Assembly (NCBI GenBank): GCA_036850595.1
Contig: CM072151.1
Coordinates: forward strand, 16,407,307-16,471,306
DNA length: 64,000 nucleotides
Direction: 5' to 3'
Source of the DNA: Rhyacichthys aspro
Lineage: Eukaryota; Chordata; Actinopteri; Gobiiformes; Rhyacichthyidae
Of the stretch, positions 1-11,769 are shown one piece after another (positions within the stretch are counted from its first letter, which is position 1; the number at the start of each line of letters is the position of its first letter). Both the position numbers and the translations under genes were made by a program. Under the pieces are notes generated by a model. It made no database searches. It was not told where the DNA came from and saw nothing but the letters and a program-made list of their open reading frames with translations.

Positions 1-695
1 GGGATGCACCTGTCAATTTCTTTTAGATGAAGCAGGAAGAGGGAGCTGAGGTCAAATACTAAATCAAAGCCCTGTGTGATCATCGGTGTGGGTATAAAAT
101 GTGGTGCGACAAGTATTGCTTTTCTTTCCCGTTGGCTTTTCATGCTTGTCAGGGGGGATTGTGTCATAAAGCTGAAGTTTGTTAAACCCCTATGGTTCTC
201 TTGCTCACACAAGAGCACACAAACCCATAAACGCACAGTCCCCCTGCTGACACAGATAAACAAAATGCGGACACACGGGGGTAAGTTTTTAGGGCTCGTA
301 GTCTGACTCATTGGTGCTGGCAGCGGTCCACGAGCTGCTGTGTGATTTACTGGTCATCAACATCTGTGGAGTACATGTGTATCTGTTGGGTCATGCTGCA
401 AGGAGCCAAGTTTGAGCTGGGAGCTGAGGGACTATGCATCTGCCTCACTGACAGCGCGATGAATACCTACGCAGACATTTGGCTGTCTCCATCACCACGT
501 AAACCTGTGATGTGCATTCTGAGGAATTTACTGGAAAATGAACGCTGAAGGTCACCCTGACCATATTCAGTCAAAAGAAATGATTTCAGTTTTGTTACTA
601 TGAGGGTTTTTTTTTTTAAACGTTGCAAAATTCATGCAACAAGGGGAATTACAATGACTTTGTTCTTTACGCCAATGTGGAATAGATAGAGGACT
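1..695. other. Unique non-coding stretch
   Basis: No repeat, RNA gene or convincing coding frame is seen. Two short plus-strand frames (76 and 68 codons) lack any recognisable motif. There is a T run near 607-619. Read as intergenic or intronic DNA. Confidence 0.5.
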
Positions 696-873
696 CTTAG
701 TTTGGGGGAGCAGACAGGAGTAACATCACAGAGACTTAAGCTTGAATTACATTAAATAGGACCAGAGAAAATATGGTTTAAAATACATAACAATTTAACA
801 ATTTATATTCTAAAGTGTGTTTTCCGACAGACACGAGGCCTGTCTATGCTCCTGTCTGCTTCCCCAAACCAAG
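696..873. mobile_element. Inverted-repeat (MITE-like) element, 178 bp
   Basis: Arms at 696-720 and 849-873 are 25-bp inverted repeats with two mismatches (left arm begins CTTAGTTTGGGGGAGCAGAC). They enclose about 128 bp of AT-rich sequence with no open frame. This is the architecture of a miniature inverted-repeat element. No clear target-site duplication is visible just outside the arms, so the true ends may lie slightly further out and the superfamily cannot be named. Confidence 0.45.
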
Positions 874-1109
874 GTTGCGCTAATAATTATCTACTCTAAG
901 GAAAAAGTTACTCTTAAGTATCAGAACATACTTGACAACAGTAGTGTCAAATTCAGTGTGGGTAGGGGTCAAGATGCTAAATAAGAATCTTTTCAAGGGC
1001 CAAAGACTGTGAGACTTGGGAAGCTTTTATTCAGTTTTGAATGTAAGGTTTCATCCTCATTTGAGTTTTACAAAATTCATCTTTAACATTAACATTTAAC
1101 AAATGGAAA

Positions 1110-1172
1110 CTGGTTTAAGTTGGATTTGAACAGGTTTTAGTTTGATTTGAAGAGGTTTTAGATGGATTTGAA
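1110..1172 (-). repeat. Three 21-bp minisatellite units in inverted orientation
   Basis: Three consecutive units (1110, 1131, 1152) carry the reverse complement of the unit tandemly repeated at 1241-1576. With a spacer of about 68 bp the two blocks can fold back on each other, giving a potential 63-bp imperfect stem. The inversion lies inside one hAT-like copy. Confidence 0.8.
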
Positions 1173-1240
1173 CAGGCTTTATTTATCTTTGTGACAAAAA
1201 CTGGCTTAACATATACTATGTCATGAACAAGTAAAATAAA

Positions 1241-1576
1241 TCCATCTTAAACCTGTTCAAATGCATCTAAAACCTGTTCAAATCCATCTAAAACCTGATC
1301 AAATCCATCTAAAATCTGTTCAAATCCATCTAAAATCTGTTCAAATCCATCTAAAATCTGTTCAAATCCATCTAAACCCTGATCAAATCCATCTAAAACC
1401 TGATCAAATCCATCTAAAATCTGTTCAAATCCATCTAAAACCTGATCAAGTCCATCTAAAACCTGTTCAAATCCATCTAAAACCTGATCAAATCCATCTT
1501 AAATCTGTTCAAATCCATCTAAAATCTGTTCAAATCCATCTAAAATCTGTTCAAATCCATCTAAAACCTGTTCAAA
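1241..1576 (+). repeat. 21-bp minisatellite, 16 units
   Basis: Sixteen head-to-tail units of exactly 21 bp (consensus CCATCTAAAACCTGTTCAAA plus T) run without any length change. Variants differ at two spots, CCTGTTC, CCTGATC or TCTGTTC. Because 21 is a multiple of three, the array stays open in one frame and mimics a protein of IHLKPVQ heptads from 1261. This is a by-product of the period, not evidence for a gene. The order of variants suggests a higher-order duplication: units 1-5 and 10-14 follow the same variant order. Confidence 0.95.
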
Positions 1577-3170
1577 TCCAATTAAAACATAGAGCCCAAA
1601 ATATTTTCTAACATTTAATATGTGAATATGTGAAAGCCCAAATACAAGAAGTTACAGACAATGAAACAAAGAAAGATGAAAGAAAAAGGGGACAATAAAT
1701 ATCAATGTTAAAAAACAACAACACACATTATATCACATTATATTACAGTCTCAAACAAATATTGAGACTGAGACATTTTCCTGTGCAAATGTCCTCCTGT
1801 GTATTTTCTCTTTACATCATCAGCTTTAATATATTGTCTTTGTCTAATGCCACATAATATTGCTGCACAAGCTATATAGAAGCTATATAAATGTGCTGTG
1901 CCTGTGTGTTTGCATGTGTGGAGTTCAACTCTGGCAAAAACCCGACCGTTGACATCAGTCCCTAGTGGAGATGTTAAAATACTTGGATGATGTATCTCTT
2001 CAGAAATGTAATAAAAACGTTCTTATCACCACAGTATGTTCCCTCAATAAGTCAGACCCGGAGCTATACATATAAGTTCTCTACATATTTACGCACATAT
2101 GCAACACAAAAGGGTTCACTAATCTGTCAGACTGAGTAATGTTTTTGATTCTATAACGGCTCCGTGATTCTGCAGTTTGTCTACAATGACATGGATTCTT
2201 ATGGAGACGAATGGAAGGAAAATGGAAGACAAAGCGAGCGCAGGATGAGAGGCAGATCCAGGCGGGGGAGGGGCTGACACGGACTAAGTGAAGGCCTTCA
2301 CGGTGGATTTCACGCTTGTCTCTGCTTGGCCCATACTTAACCCCGTCTTCTGCCTGTTACTTCTCTCAGGAAAACTTTCAAAATTCCCACACTTACTAAA
2401 CAGCTATGTGTATGGCATGCACTTTCTTTTTTTTTTTTCCTTTTTTGTAATCTACGACCCACTGACACAACTATCTGACCACAAGTCACATGTTCGAGTT
2501 ACAGGAATGAACTCCCAGGTCCCAAAACAAATCTTTATAACGTCTGACTCCCCACACTTTCACCCTCGTGCTTTTGTGAAAGGGAAGTGAGTCAGGGACG
2601 GCTCAAGAAGAAACCACTTTCACTGGGATTTTTCTTTTGTACTAAGCTGGGACTCATATTTCCAACTTTGAGACAATATCTGTCAATGGTTGTTTATGAG
2701 ACACTGATGGCTTTATTGTCTTGAGGCCATTTCTAACCACTAGCTACTGTACGCCGACCAGTCTCTGCACCAACTGATATTTAAGATGCCAAACAAGTTT
2801 ATTTTCACTCGTCATTAATATAAAGAAAAAGAAGTTGTATATTCCTCTAAAGACCTCAGTGGCTACGACGGAATATTTTAAGAGCTAAAAACAAAACAGT
2901 TTGGGACTGTTTGTTCTCACTAACAAACAGGATGTTGCTAATTGCTTTGTTTGTCCCGGAACAATACATGTCGGTTTTTAAGTCGCAGTCCTGTTCCCTC
3001 TGGTGGATTGCATCATTAAAATCCAATTATACTACTTAGGCTCATTTGAATGTTAATGTCGACTGGCACTGCTAATCCTTGTCTGGTCATTTGTACAAAA
3101 AGGAAAGTGAGCATCTAATTCCACTCCAATAAAACTGTATTTTATCCAACTTCAGTGTGTGTGTTTAAAG
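1577..3170. other. Unique non-coding stretch
   Basis: No gene or dispersed repeat recognised. There is a T run at about 2427-2441 and a GC-richer patch near 2225-2285. The 100-codon plus-strand frame starting at 2288 has no motif and runs through the T tract. Confidence 0.45.
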
Positions 3171-3260
3171 CAGTGGTTCCAAAACACTGGGTCAAGTCCC
3201 GAAAGTGGATCCCCAAAGATTTTTTAAACATTAATATAAATATGGGTCCCATTAAAAACA
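3171..3260 (+). mobile_element. hAT-like left terminal fragment
   Basis: CAGTGGTTCCAAAACACTGG at 3171 followed by a GGATCCCC-type stretch is typical of hAT terminal repeats in vertebrates. The matching right end is not found downstream and the sequence runs into an AAAC repeat, so this is a decayed end only. Confidence 0.45.
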
Positions 3261-3287
3261 AACAAACAAACAAAAAAACAAAAAACA
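3253..3287. repeat. (AAAC)n simple repeat
   Basis: AAACAAACAAAC-type A-rich tetranucleotide repeat with A-run interruptions. Confidence 0.85.
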
Positions 3288-3289
3288 TA

Positions 3290-4926
3290 GAGAAATAAGC
3301 AATTAGTGTGCTTCCTGAGGAAAAACTCCACATTCCCCAGGAACTAAGGAGAAGCAGGAAAGGAGGGGCTCTTTCTGACATGAAGTATTTTTTCCTCACT
3401 GACCAACATTAAGAGGCAGTATTGTGTGTGTATTCAAAGTGTTATGACTATTATTGCAACAGATAAACACTGTCATTTTGTTATTGTTGTTTCATTGCTC
3501 TATGTCCACTATAATTTTATATATGGGATAAATAACATACGTCATATTAATGTAAACTGGAAATAATATAAAGTGTCCAGATACCACTTTTTCTGGTACT
3601 TATACCCAGTCAATACTGAGTACCAGATACAAGTACTATAAGTAATGTAGCTATACACATAGATTTCAGTGTGTTCATTTTTCATGTTTTATTAAGAGAC
3701 TTGTTTTGAAAGATCCAGAGCATTATTTATGGTTTACCTTTATCTTGATTTCCAATAAAACGAGCAGATTGTGCCATAAAGAGAAAAGGAGGAACAAATA
3801 ACGTCACATTAATGGCTTCCAAGTACTTTCTCTCAAATCATTATTGACAAGTGTTACTTCCAAGTAGCCATTTGACAAGAATTCATCAACAACAAACTTT
3901 AAAGCCTCATGTCTTCATTGGAAAAAACACTCATCGGTTGTTTTCATTCCCTGCAAAAGGCTCTTGAAGTCCCCAGAGCCGCTGAGATGAAGGCATTCCA
4001 GCCCTGAAAGCCAGGCGTCACATCTGCACTTCGTCTGCTCGATCACTCTGAAGGGCCAGTTAGTGCTGAGAGGACGTCGATGGCCTTTACGCCCGCTGTC
4101 TTCGACGAGGACTGTGACAGGACGGGAAATACGACAGGATTCTTGGCCAATAGTTTTATTACTGATGTGATGCGATCCCCTTTTCTTTTTGCCTTCTTCT
4201 ACCTTTAGCACACTTCCTTTACCTCCCGCTCCTACCTTATTCCAACATCTGCTTTCAATCCGAGTGGGGAGATTAAAGACGTAAGCATCAACAACAATCT
4301 CTCCTCCCTCAGTGGTCGTGTTACAACGCCGAGCTCATTTCCAGGCAGCCGCCGATGACCGAGACCAGGAACCCGCGGGGATTTCATCGGTATCACAATA
4401 ACTCTTCAGACCAAATAGTAAACAGAGATAGTGGATGATGAAGAGCAGGGAACTGGACATGACCTTAAGAGGTGAAAGGTGAAAGGTCAAGAAAGACGGA
4501 GGATCACGTGTTGGAGGTCAGGGGGTTAACAGGTAGCGCGCAGAGAGCAGTGGGATTAAAGTTACCGGGTTGTATATGGAGAGTACATAGAGAGGACACA
4601 GAGAGTTTGGACGTCCTGCTGCGAGCCGTCCTGTCCACTTTGACTCTGGGCTCTGTCTAATGTCTGAACCCTCTCAGCTTCAGGAGATGGCTTTATTTAT
4701 GTCAGCCTGTTTGAAAGTGGACGGTGTCATGTTTAAGGAAAGGAATGACACGTGAGTTTACAAGGCTCTGGGCAGACGGTCGGTCGATATTTAAAGCCGC
4801 TGTCAGGGCACAGACTTCAGGAGGATTATGCAAGATGTGTTTGTCAAATACAGAACGACGTGGAAGGGAACTTTTTTTATTGTCTTAATAAGGCCCTTAA
4901 AAGGGAATTTCCTATTTTTTTATTGT
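3290..4926. other. Non-coding stretch with a GC-richer part
   Basis: The region 3900-4660 is GC-richer and has frames of 98 codons (minus, 3915-4211) and 62 codons (plus, 4472-4660), none with a recognisable domain. A short stretch near 3576-3650 alternates GATACC, GGTACT and GAGTACC motifs of the kind seen in degenerate fish repeats, but it is too weak to classify. Confidence 0.4.
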
Positions 4927-5155
4927 TGCATTGGTTTTACTTGAATTTTAACAGGTTTTACTTAGATTTGAAGTTTTTTAGTAAGATTTGAACAGTTTTT
5001 TGTCAGAATTGAACAGATTTTTGTTGGATTTGAGTGGTTTTAGATGGATTTGAACAGGTTTTAGATTGATTTGTACCTGTACCTGAAGCTGAGGGCTGCA
5101 TAAAATCTCACCTTGTGCCATGATTGGCCCCTGGGCCTGACTTTGGACATGTCTG
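4927..5155 (-). mobile_element. hAT-type element fragment with 21-bp minisatellite units
   Basis: Degenerate 21-bp units (such as GGTTTTACTTAGATTTGAA) in reverse orientation lie between about 4930 and 5075. The end at 5120-5155 (TTGGCCCCTGGGCCTGAC, then TTTGGACATGTCTG) matches the right end of the copy at 34230-34550. The left terminal repeat is missing. The eight bases after the end are CCTTAAGA; no matching duplication is certain upstream. Confidence 0.6.
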
Positions 5156-5652
5156 CCTTAAGACGTGATCTAAGCTTTATAATTAAGGATTTTAATAGAT
5201 GAGAATGATCAAAAAGGCACAGTCCCCTTCGTTGACACTGATATCAACAACAAAGGACCAAGATTTCCTTGATCCTTCAATGCTGAAATGGATTATTCTG
5301 TTGCAAAATACATCTTATTTTACAGCGAAACAGCTCAAAAAAGATAAAAATAGAGAACAAATTAAACATGGATAAACGTTGGCTTTGACGCTATGTTTAA
5401 CGAGACAGAGGTAATTACAGGATCGCTACAGTTTGCAACGGTAAACTCCAAAGCTAGTTTTCAGGTAAATCCTAAACCTTGATTTAATGTAACGTATTAG
5501 TATTTTGTGGTGAAAAATAGGTCCGGTTATACCTTTTTTCTTTTTTTTTATTAAAAAAAGAGCAGGAAAGGTTACTACGAAACGGCAAAAACAAAATCGG
5601 GAAGTGGAGATTTAACCAGTCATGGCTCACATGGAAATACATAAAAAATATA

Positions 5653-5700
5653 CAGTGCAGAAGTCTTAGGCCACTTTAAATCTAAATGTTGGTCTCAAAC
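5653..5700 (+). mobile_element. Tc1/mariner-like terminal repeat fragment
   Basis: TA followed by CAGTGCAGAAGTCTTAGGCC resembles terminal repeats of fish Tc1-like elements, which insert at TA. No inverted copy is found in the next kilobase. Overlapping minus-strand frames at 5682-5993 show no transposase signature I can defend. Confidence 0.35.
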
Positions 5701-7212
5701 ACAAGAAAAATGAGTAGAACAGAATTAGGTTTCTTTTTGACGTTTGTGCATGACCAAACACACTTCCTGGTCTTCTGCAGAAGTCCAACTGGGTAACGTC
5801 CTGTTTCTTCTTGCTGGCTGCAGCTGTGGCCACAAACCAACAATCCTTCTTTCACACATGTTCTCTGTGTGCAGAAGAAGACAGATAGGCCCTGAGCAGC
5901 TTTGGGGCTGGAAACCGTACAATATATAAGAGACTTTCGCAAACCCACGCTCTCATGAGAGAATACGTGAGATCGATTATTCACATTGAACATTCACAGA
6001 AGCACCATTTACACAGCATGACCATAGAGGGACGTGAAATATGAATGTGATCTGCTGTCGACTGTTGAGCTACATGGCTGTGTGTGATTTACTCGGTGTC
6101 ACTGGGTTTTTGTTACAGCTGTCATAAAACAAGACAGCAACAGAATGTCAGAGTGTACACCTCCCCAGACACTTTAATGCCTAAAATATGGCATAAATCT
6201 GTCCATGTGCAGATTTCGGCAGCAGTACAGTGTGTACTGAATGGACCAGTGTAAGAGTTCACTCAAAATAGTCATGATTATATTTTTCAGCGCTATTACT
6301 TCCTGGTAGCTGTGACTAAACATGCTGACACACATAGGGTCCACATAGAGGTTAGTAGGAGTTACAGCTAGAACAAGGCCACTGTCTATGTATTTCCTAC
6401 ATGACATTTTTCACACATTTTTTTAAATTAGATTTACATTTTGGAACTTGTGAATGTTTTTGACTTCAGTATTTGACATCTGTGCATACACTGAGGTTGT
6501 TTTGAATGATATTTATTAGATTTTCAGGTTACTCCATAGTGCAGAGCTGTGATTCCAGTTCAGTGCTACAAATAAACTACATTTAATAAGGAGGCAGAAG
6601 GGTAAATAAGCATGTGTGAGGCAGAGCAGGTGAGTGGTGAAGAAGGCAGAGATAGGAGAAGCCACTGTTAGCCGCTTCAAGCTGTGGTAACTGTAGGCAG
6701 CACTGACCCAGTGTCAATAAAAGGGAGGTTAGGTCCAGATTAAGTTGCTAACAAAACTCTCATTACCTTTAGTGGAGAATGCCAACGTTGGAAGGTGCAA
6801 GCTGGGAGCAAAAAGGAGAGTGACAGAAAGAAGGGCACTTATAGGATAACATCTAGTGCAATTAACTGGTGAATCGAGGGCATTTTCCTTGGCAAGAGCA
6901 AAACGTATTATATGCTACTTAATAAGCTAAGTTAGTGTTACAGTGTCCCAGGAAAAATAAACACATTCAAAGTGATATGCATGAAAAGGTCAACCACACA
7001 CTTAATTACAAGAGACTGTTAAATTTAGCAAAAAGATTCAATTAGAATGGTTGTAGAACTATAAATCAGCTAAAAGTGACGGAGTACTCTCACCGGAAGC
7101 AGGAAGAAACACACAGGAAGACACTGACATTTTTTTAATTTATTTAAGTTCAATAGTGTAATGGCACAAGCAGTTGAGCACTCAAAAGCACAAGACAAAA
7201 TGACATGCAATG
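5701..7212. other. Unique non-coding stretch
   Basis: Nothing recognised beyond short frames on both strands without motifs. Confidence 0.4.
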
Positions 7213-7575
7213 TTATGGTCTTAAACAAACAAGAACACACTACCAAGAACATACAAGAACGCACTTACAAGAACACACTTAAGAAGAACACACTAACATA
7301 TACACATAAAGAAAAACACACTTACAAGTACAGACTAACAAGAACATACTCACAAGTACACACTAACAACAACATACTTACAAGTGTGCACTAGCAAAAA
7401 CACACTCACAAGTACATACTAACAAGAACATACTTACAAGTGCACACTAGCAAGAACACACTCACAAGTACACACTAACAAGAACACACTCACAAGTACA
7501 TACAAACAAGAATATGCTAACAAGTACACACTAACAAGAAGTAACTTACAAATACATACTATACAGAGAACATAC
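7213..7575 (+). repeat. 14/28-bp minisatellite
   Basis: Alternating half-units of about 14 bp (ACAAGTACACACTA and ACAAGAACATACTC types) make a 28-bp dimer repeated from about 7229 to 7575. The left third is more degenerate. The 77-codon frame at 7161 is a by-product of the array. Confidence 0.85.
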
Positions 7576-7582
7576 TAGAAGT

Positions 7583-7930
7583 ACAGTTTCAGACACTGCA
7601 GAACTTAAAGTTACTGACTCAAGTGTACATCTAAAAAGTCAACTAAACTCCACAAGTTACCTATATTATACAACATAAAGAATTGCTGATACAAGTTACA
7701 CACTAACATGAAACAGTAAATGATCTTATACAAATACAGACTGTCAACCACTATGTAGGTCTATTTGGCGCTGACAGAGCAGAGCACGGCACTATATTGA
7801 GTGTGCTAGGTGAGAGGGCAAAGTTTCAGGACCACTACACAACTTTAAATTATGTTAGTCATGTGACTCCAGTGTACATATAAAAAAAAAGTCAGCTAAA
7901 CTCCACTGAAAGTTAACTTCTGTACTAAAC
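7583..7930 (+). repeat. Diverged direct duplication, about 237-bp offset
   Basis: The block at 7583-7660 recurs at 7820-7905. Both contain AGTTTCAG, then AGTGTACAT, then AAAAGTCAACTAAACTCCAC (or AGTCAGCTAAACTCCACT) in the same order. The copies flank about 160 bp of unrelated sequence and lie next to the minisatellite. Confidence 0.65.
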
Positions 7931-9394
7931 AATCACAAGACTTTAGTGAAACAAATATTGTTATAAATAAACCTACGTGTTTTATTTAACAAGACCAAAC
8001 TGACATGACTGGATCATTAGAACTCCACTAGAAAATGGCGAAAATGTGTAGATTCAGTGGAGATATATATAGCGGAGACAAAGACTTCCAACTTCCAAGC
8101 ATGAATTTTTTTGTCTTTTATTGCATGTTTTTTTTTTTTTTTCCCATTCTTGAAAAGTGTGTTGCAAATACCCTTCACTTCCAAAACTGGCTGCACCAGC
8201 TTCACCTCTCCACCGCTTTAGGTCACTTCACTTCAATGTATACATTTGTTGGCGTTTTATTTATTTGAAAAAGTCACCGGAGCGTTGAAGAGTGATCATT
8301 CACTTAGATACTTTTTGCCCACATCTGGCAAATCACCGCAATCACTGCCTCCATCTGATATGAAGTTCAAAGTTGACAGAGCTCATTACTCTCTTTCCTT
8401 TTTAGATTAGGCTCTGACACGCTGAAGTTCAAGAATATTGAGCCTGAAGCCTGGAGGCATACGCTGCACAGATTTTTTAATTAACAATGTCACATTATTT
8501 ACCCTTTAAGACTTGATTGATATCAACTATATGCAAAAAGTAATTCTACAAAAACAAACGAATCCGATACATTCTGTTGTGTTTTTTCATGGTGTTTTAA
8601 ATCTGAGCCCCTCATTTGTGAGCCCATCTCCCACTGACACATGAAACCACTTGCTATTGACTCACTAAGTGTTTCCTGTCTGAATGGCGGGTTGCCACAG
8701 AGCAGCTGGAGAATGTGCGGACACAGACTGAGGTTTACTTATAATTGGCTCTTGCTAATCCCTCTGTTTATTGGCCCATTATAGCACAAGAGGCTGTCAG
8801 GGCACATTCTTCTCAATTGTGTGGCCTTACAGTATTGTGTCTTTGTGTTTGCTTTCCAAATGCAGCATCGAGGTTTGCATGTAATTAAGTCATTAAGAGG
8901 CAGACTCGATGCCTGTTGATGTTTTTATTCGAGGACCTAAAACACATATTATGTTCTCACTCTAAGATGTTTTATCGTGTCTTGTCAAACACTGGTGATT
9001 CTATAGTGCTTTTTATAGACAATACTGTGTCATTTTTTAGTTTGGAGACATTTAACCCTGGTCTGTCAAGTTCTCCAACCACAGGGAGACTTGGTGATGG
9101 CTTTGTCAGCTACATAACCACATATGGGGAAGCCAAGAATTTATGTTTGGTATGTGACAAGAACAAGACAAGCTTTGTTTGAAACAAGATCAGACTTCTA
9201 CTGAACAATCTGATAAAGTCCTGATGCTTTAATCCACAGTTCATCATTCACTATGTTGGTTATCCAAAGTGATGTTGTCATGGTAGCCTACTTTTTCATG
9301 TTGAGAAGAGAAAACATAAATAGATGCAAGACATACCAAAGTTAACCATACTGTTCCTTGATAGAAGACTTTAGATACTATTTTTTTCCTGAGG
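7931..9394. other. Non-coding stretch with conserved-element character
   Basis: There is a T run at about 8128-8143. From about 8600 to 8930 the sequence is complex, repeat-free and contains homeodomain-type TAATTA/TAAT cores and CCCATTATAG-like motifs. This resembles deeply conserved non-coding DNA, though conservation cannot be tested from one sequence. No coding frame is supported. Confidence 0.35.
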
Positions 9395-9579
9395 TTAAAG
9401 GCATAATACTATGTTTCAAGCTCACAAGTGCCGCTGTAAACAATGCAGTTAGCAGTTTATACATTCCTTCTTGATGCTTAAAAATGTGTATATTATTTTG
9501 AATATCTTCTATAATATATCCAAACTAATTTAAGTAGCACTGCATTAGTTTTATCCCAAAAATATAATAATAATAATAA

Positions 9580-9612
<33 letters not shown>

Positions 9613-9902
9613 TATAATCTGAATTACATGATGGTTCTTAGACATGAGATCAGTAGAATATATAATATGGTGAGAATAATAACAATATATAATTCCTGAT
9701 GCTAAGACATTACAGAAATGGGGCTATACACTGTACAAAATACACTAACACTACCTACCGTTTCCGAAGACATGTTTTTTTCTTTCAAACTTGCCGGTTT
9801 GGATAGTTTCCTTTCAAAAACAAACAACATCCGTAAAAATTGAGGCTGCTGTCAAAGGGTTTGCACCCTCTACTGGCTAAAAGTGACGCAGAATGGCTTT
9901 AA
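9395..9902. mobile_element. TTAA-ended inverted-repeat element, 508 bp
   Basis: The left end reads TTAAAGGCATAATACTATG. The right end, read inward on the minus strand, is TTAAAGCCATTCTGCGTCAC followed by TTTTAGCCAGTAGAGGG. The right-end interior matches the single end at 28316 (ACTTTTAGCCGGTAGAGGG). No transposase frame is present. The TTAA at both ends could be the target duplication or part of the repeat. Confidence 0.4.
9561..9617. repeat. (AAT)n microsatellite
   Basis: Nearly pure AAT/ATA trinucleotide repeat with two short interruptions, inside the TTAA-ended element. Confidence 0.95.
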
Positions 9903-11573
9903 CTGTGTTTGATTTTGCTCCTAAACTAAGCTTCACTAAAGAAACATTTTTGATGGTGCAATGCAACTCCACTTTACTTGAACCCTGGTTTAAGCCAATT
10001 TAAACAGAGTTTCACTACACTTGGATAAGCCGTAATCTAAATTCAAATTAAACCTTGTTGGAGCATCCCAGCCTTGAACACACAACTGGGACACTGCTAG
10101 AAGACTCATTTCTCCTGACAGCTGTAACCGTATTTAAAAGCAGCTACTTTTTTGCATTCTACAACTCACTGGCAACTTAAATCAAATCTACAGCCATCCA
10201 TCTTAACTCTCTATCAGAATCAATATCTACAGATTACACCTCAGGAATGAGAGAGAGCTTGTATTTCTTACCCCATCACTCAGTCCAAAGATCAAACCAG
10301 TCCTCTTGTCCAGACCTTATGACCTCTACAGCCCAGGAACCAGGGCTAATCCAAATAAGGAAGTATTTTCACTCTAATCCCTGACATTGATAGTGATGTT
10401 TTAACATATCCATTTACACAACAAACCAGCTTATATCACACATTTACATTACGCTGTGTTTACAATAAAACCAAAGCTGTGTTCATCCCTCTCCAGTCTA
10501 CATCTGGTTGTATTATGCAAAGTCTTCACTACCGTTTTCACCCTTCGCTATGCTTTCTTTGAGCATGCTCGGTCTTAAATTAGAGGTGGCACAAACACTC
10601 TTTCCCAACACTGAAACATTACTCCCACATGGTTTAAAAGAGAAAGAAAACGAACAAACGGGTTGCACGAGAAATTGGGAAAGAGGGCAACTCGGCTCTC
10701 CAGTTTCAGAGAAGTGTCTGATGTCATTAATGGTGAGGGGAAGATGGGTTCCTCAGAGAGACGGCAGGGGTCCCGGGCAGAGAGCCGCTTATGGTCGCAG
10801 TCCAAAACACACAGAGTCATACAGATGTCATCTAGTCCCAGTTTACCCCAAATCCCCGCTCAGGATTTGTCTCAATGCAACAATAAAATAAAAAGTGGAG
10901 ACCAAAGCGGGTGCATCTTAATGAAGAGCAGACAGACCAGTGAATTACTTGGAACGGCCACAACAGCAATACTGTCCAGGTCATTCTGTGAACATGACGG
11001 AGGTAAACGAGAGTTCACTCAGCCCTGGAGAATTGCGATGTTGTTTGTAGATCTTGGAAGAGGCTATGCTTAGGTTATGACTTTGCATTTCTGAGCAGAG
11101 TGAACGCAAAAAGGGGAAAAAAAAACATGACGCGTCTAGTCACCGAGAAAATTTCCAGTTAATGCGAGGTCACACAAGGAAAAAAAAGGGCTTAAATAAT
11201 GCTCTGTCATCTGAAGTGGGTCATGACTGCTCATAAATTCGCATTTACATGAGTAACATTCTGGATCATTTTTGTTGATTAGATTTCCAGAAAAGAATTT
11301 AAGCTCGGCTCAGACAACAGGAAATGTACAATTTTACCCAATTGTGGGATCTCACAATAAAAAGATGATCACAGATTATCGTCTTTTTTGTCGTAAACAC
11401 CCACAGACTACCTAAAAAAGTAGCATATATCAGACCATTAAAGTAACTGACATTATTGTAACTGACAAAGTGACTTTCTCCTGCATTTTTAGCAGCAACG
11501 TAGTAGCACTAGAGTTAAAGTGAATGTGTTTCAGGACAGTTTTGTATTCTCCTGACTTTGGGATAAACAGAGG
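9903..11573. other. Non-coding stretch
   Basis: Overlapping frames at 10508-11073 (127 and 136 codons, plus) lie in a GC-richer patch but show no domain, and an 81-codon minus frame overlaps them. I do not call a gene. Confidence 0.35.
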
Positions 11574-11626
11574 ATTTTACTGCAGCAGAGTAGAAGCTAA
11601 ATGTTTCTACTCTGCTGCAGTAAAAT
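11574..11626. repeat. Perfect 22-bp inverted repeat, 9-nt loop
   Basis: Arms 11574-11595 and 11605-11626 are exact reverse complements (ATTTTACTGCAGCAGAGTAG plus AA) around the loop GCTAAATGT. The stem is mixed in composition, so it is unlikely to be chance. It lies about 150 bp before the L1 remnant. It is shorter than a usual microRNA precursor. Confidence 0.9.
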
Positions 11627-11769
11627 GAATACTCCCTCTCTGTTCTCTTTTAATCGTCAGTTGTAATAAAATTGGGATAACATTAAAAAGTCATAAAAAT
11701 ACAGCTGTCTTTCATCTATCATCCATCCAGTGTTATTTTTTGTCAAGATAATCAACAGATTATTTCAAG

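Larger units (their letters stand above)
939..1600 (+). mobile_element. hAT-type non-autonomous element, left end plus expanded minisatellite
   Basis: The left end CAGTAGTGTCAAATTCAG at 939 matches the terminal repeat of the better-preserved copies at 23359 and 34230 (CAGTGGTGTCAAACTCAA), and the next bases (GTGGGTAGGGGTC) also resemble the 34230 copy. Inside lies the same 21-bp repeat unit found in those copies, here greatly expanded. No right terminal repeat is recognisable, so the right boundary given is only the edge of the minisatellite and the element is probably truncated or diverged there. No transposase remnant is seen. Confidence 0.5.

Noticed and set aside
1261..1611. 116-codon frame of IHLKPVQ-type heptads as a repeat protein
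   Set aside because: It is the translation of a 21-bp minisatellite inside a transposon copy; the period is a multiple of three, so openness is automatic. No start context, splice site or flanking coding sequence supports it.
5682..5993. Tc1 transposase remnant on the minus strand
   Set aside because: No DD(E/D) motif region or helix-turn-helix block could be recognised; only the terminal repeat at 5653 is suggestive.
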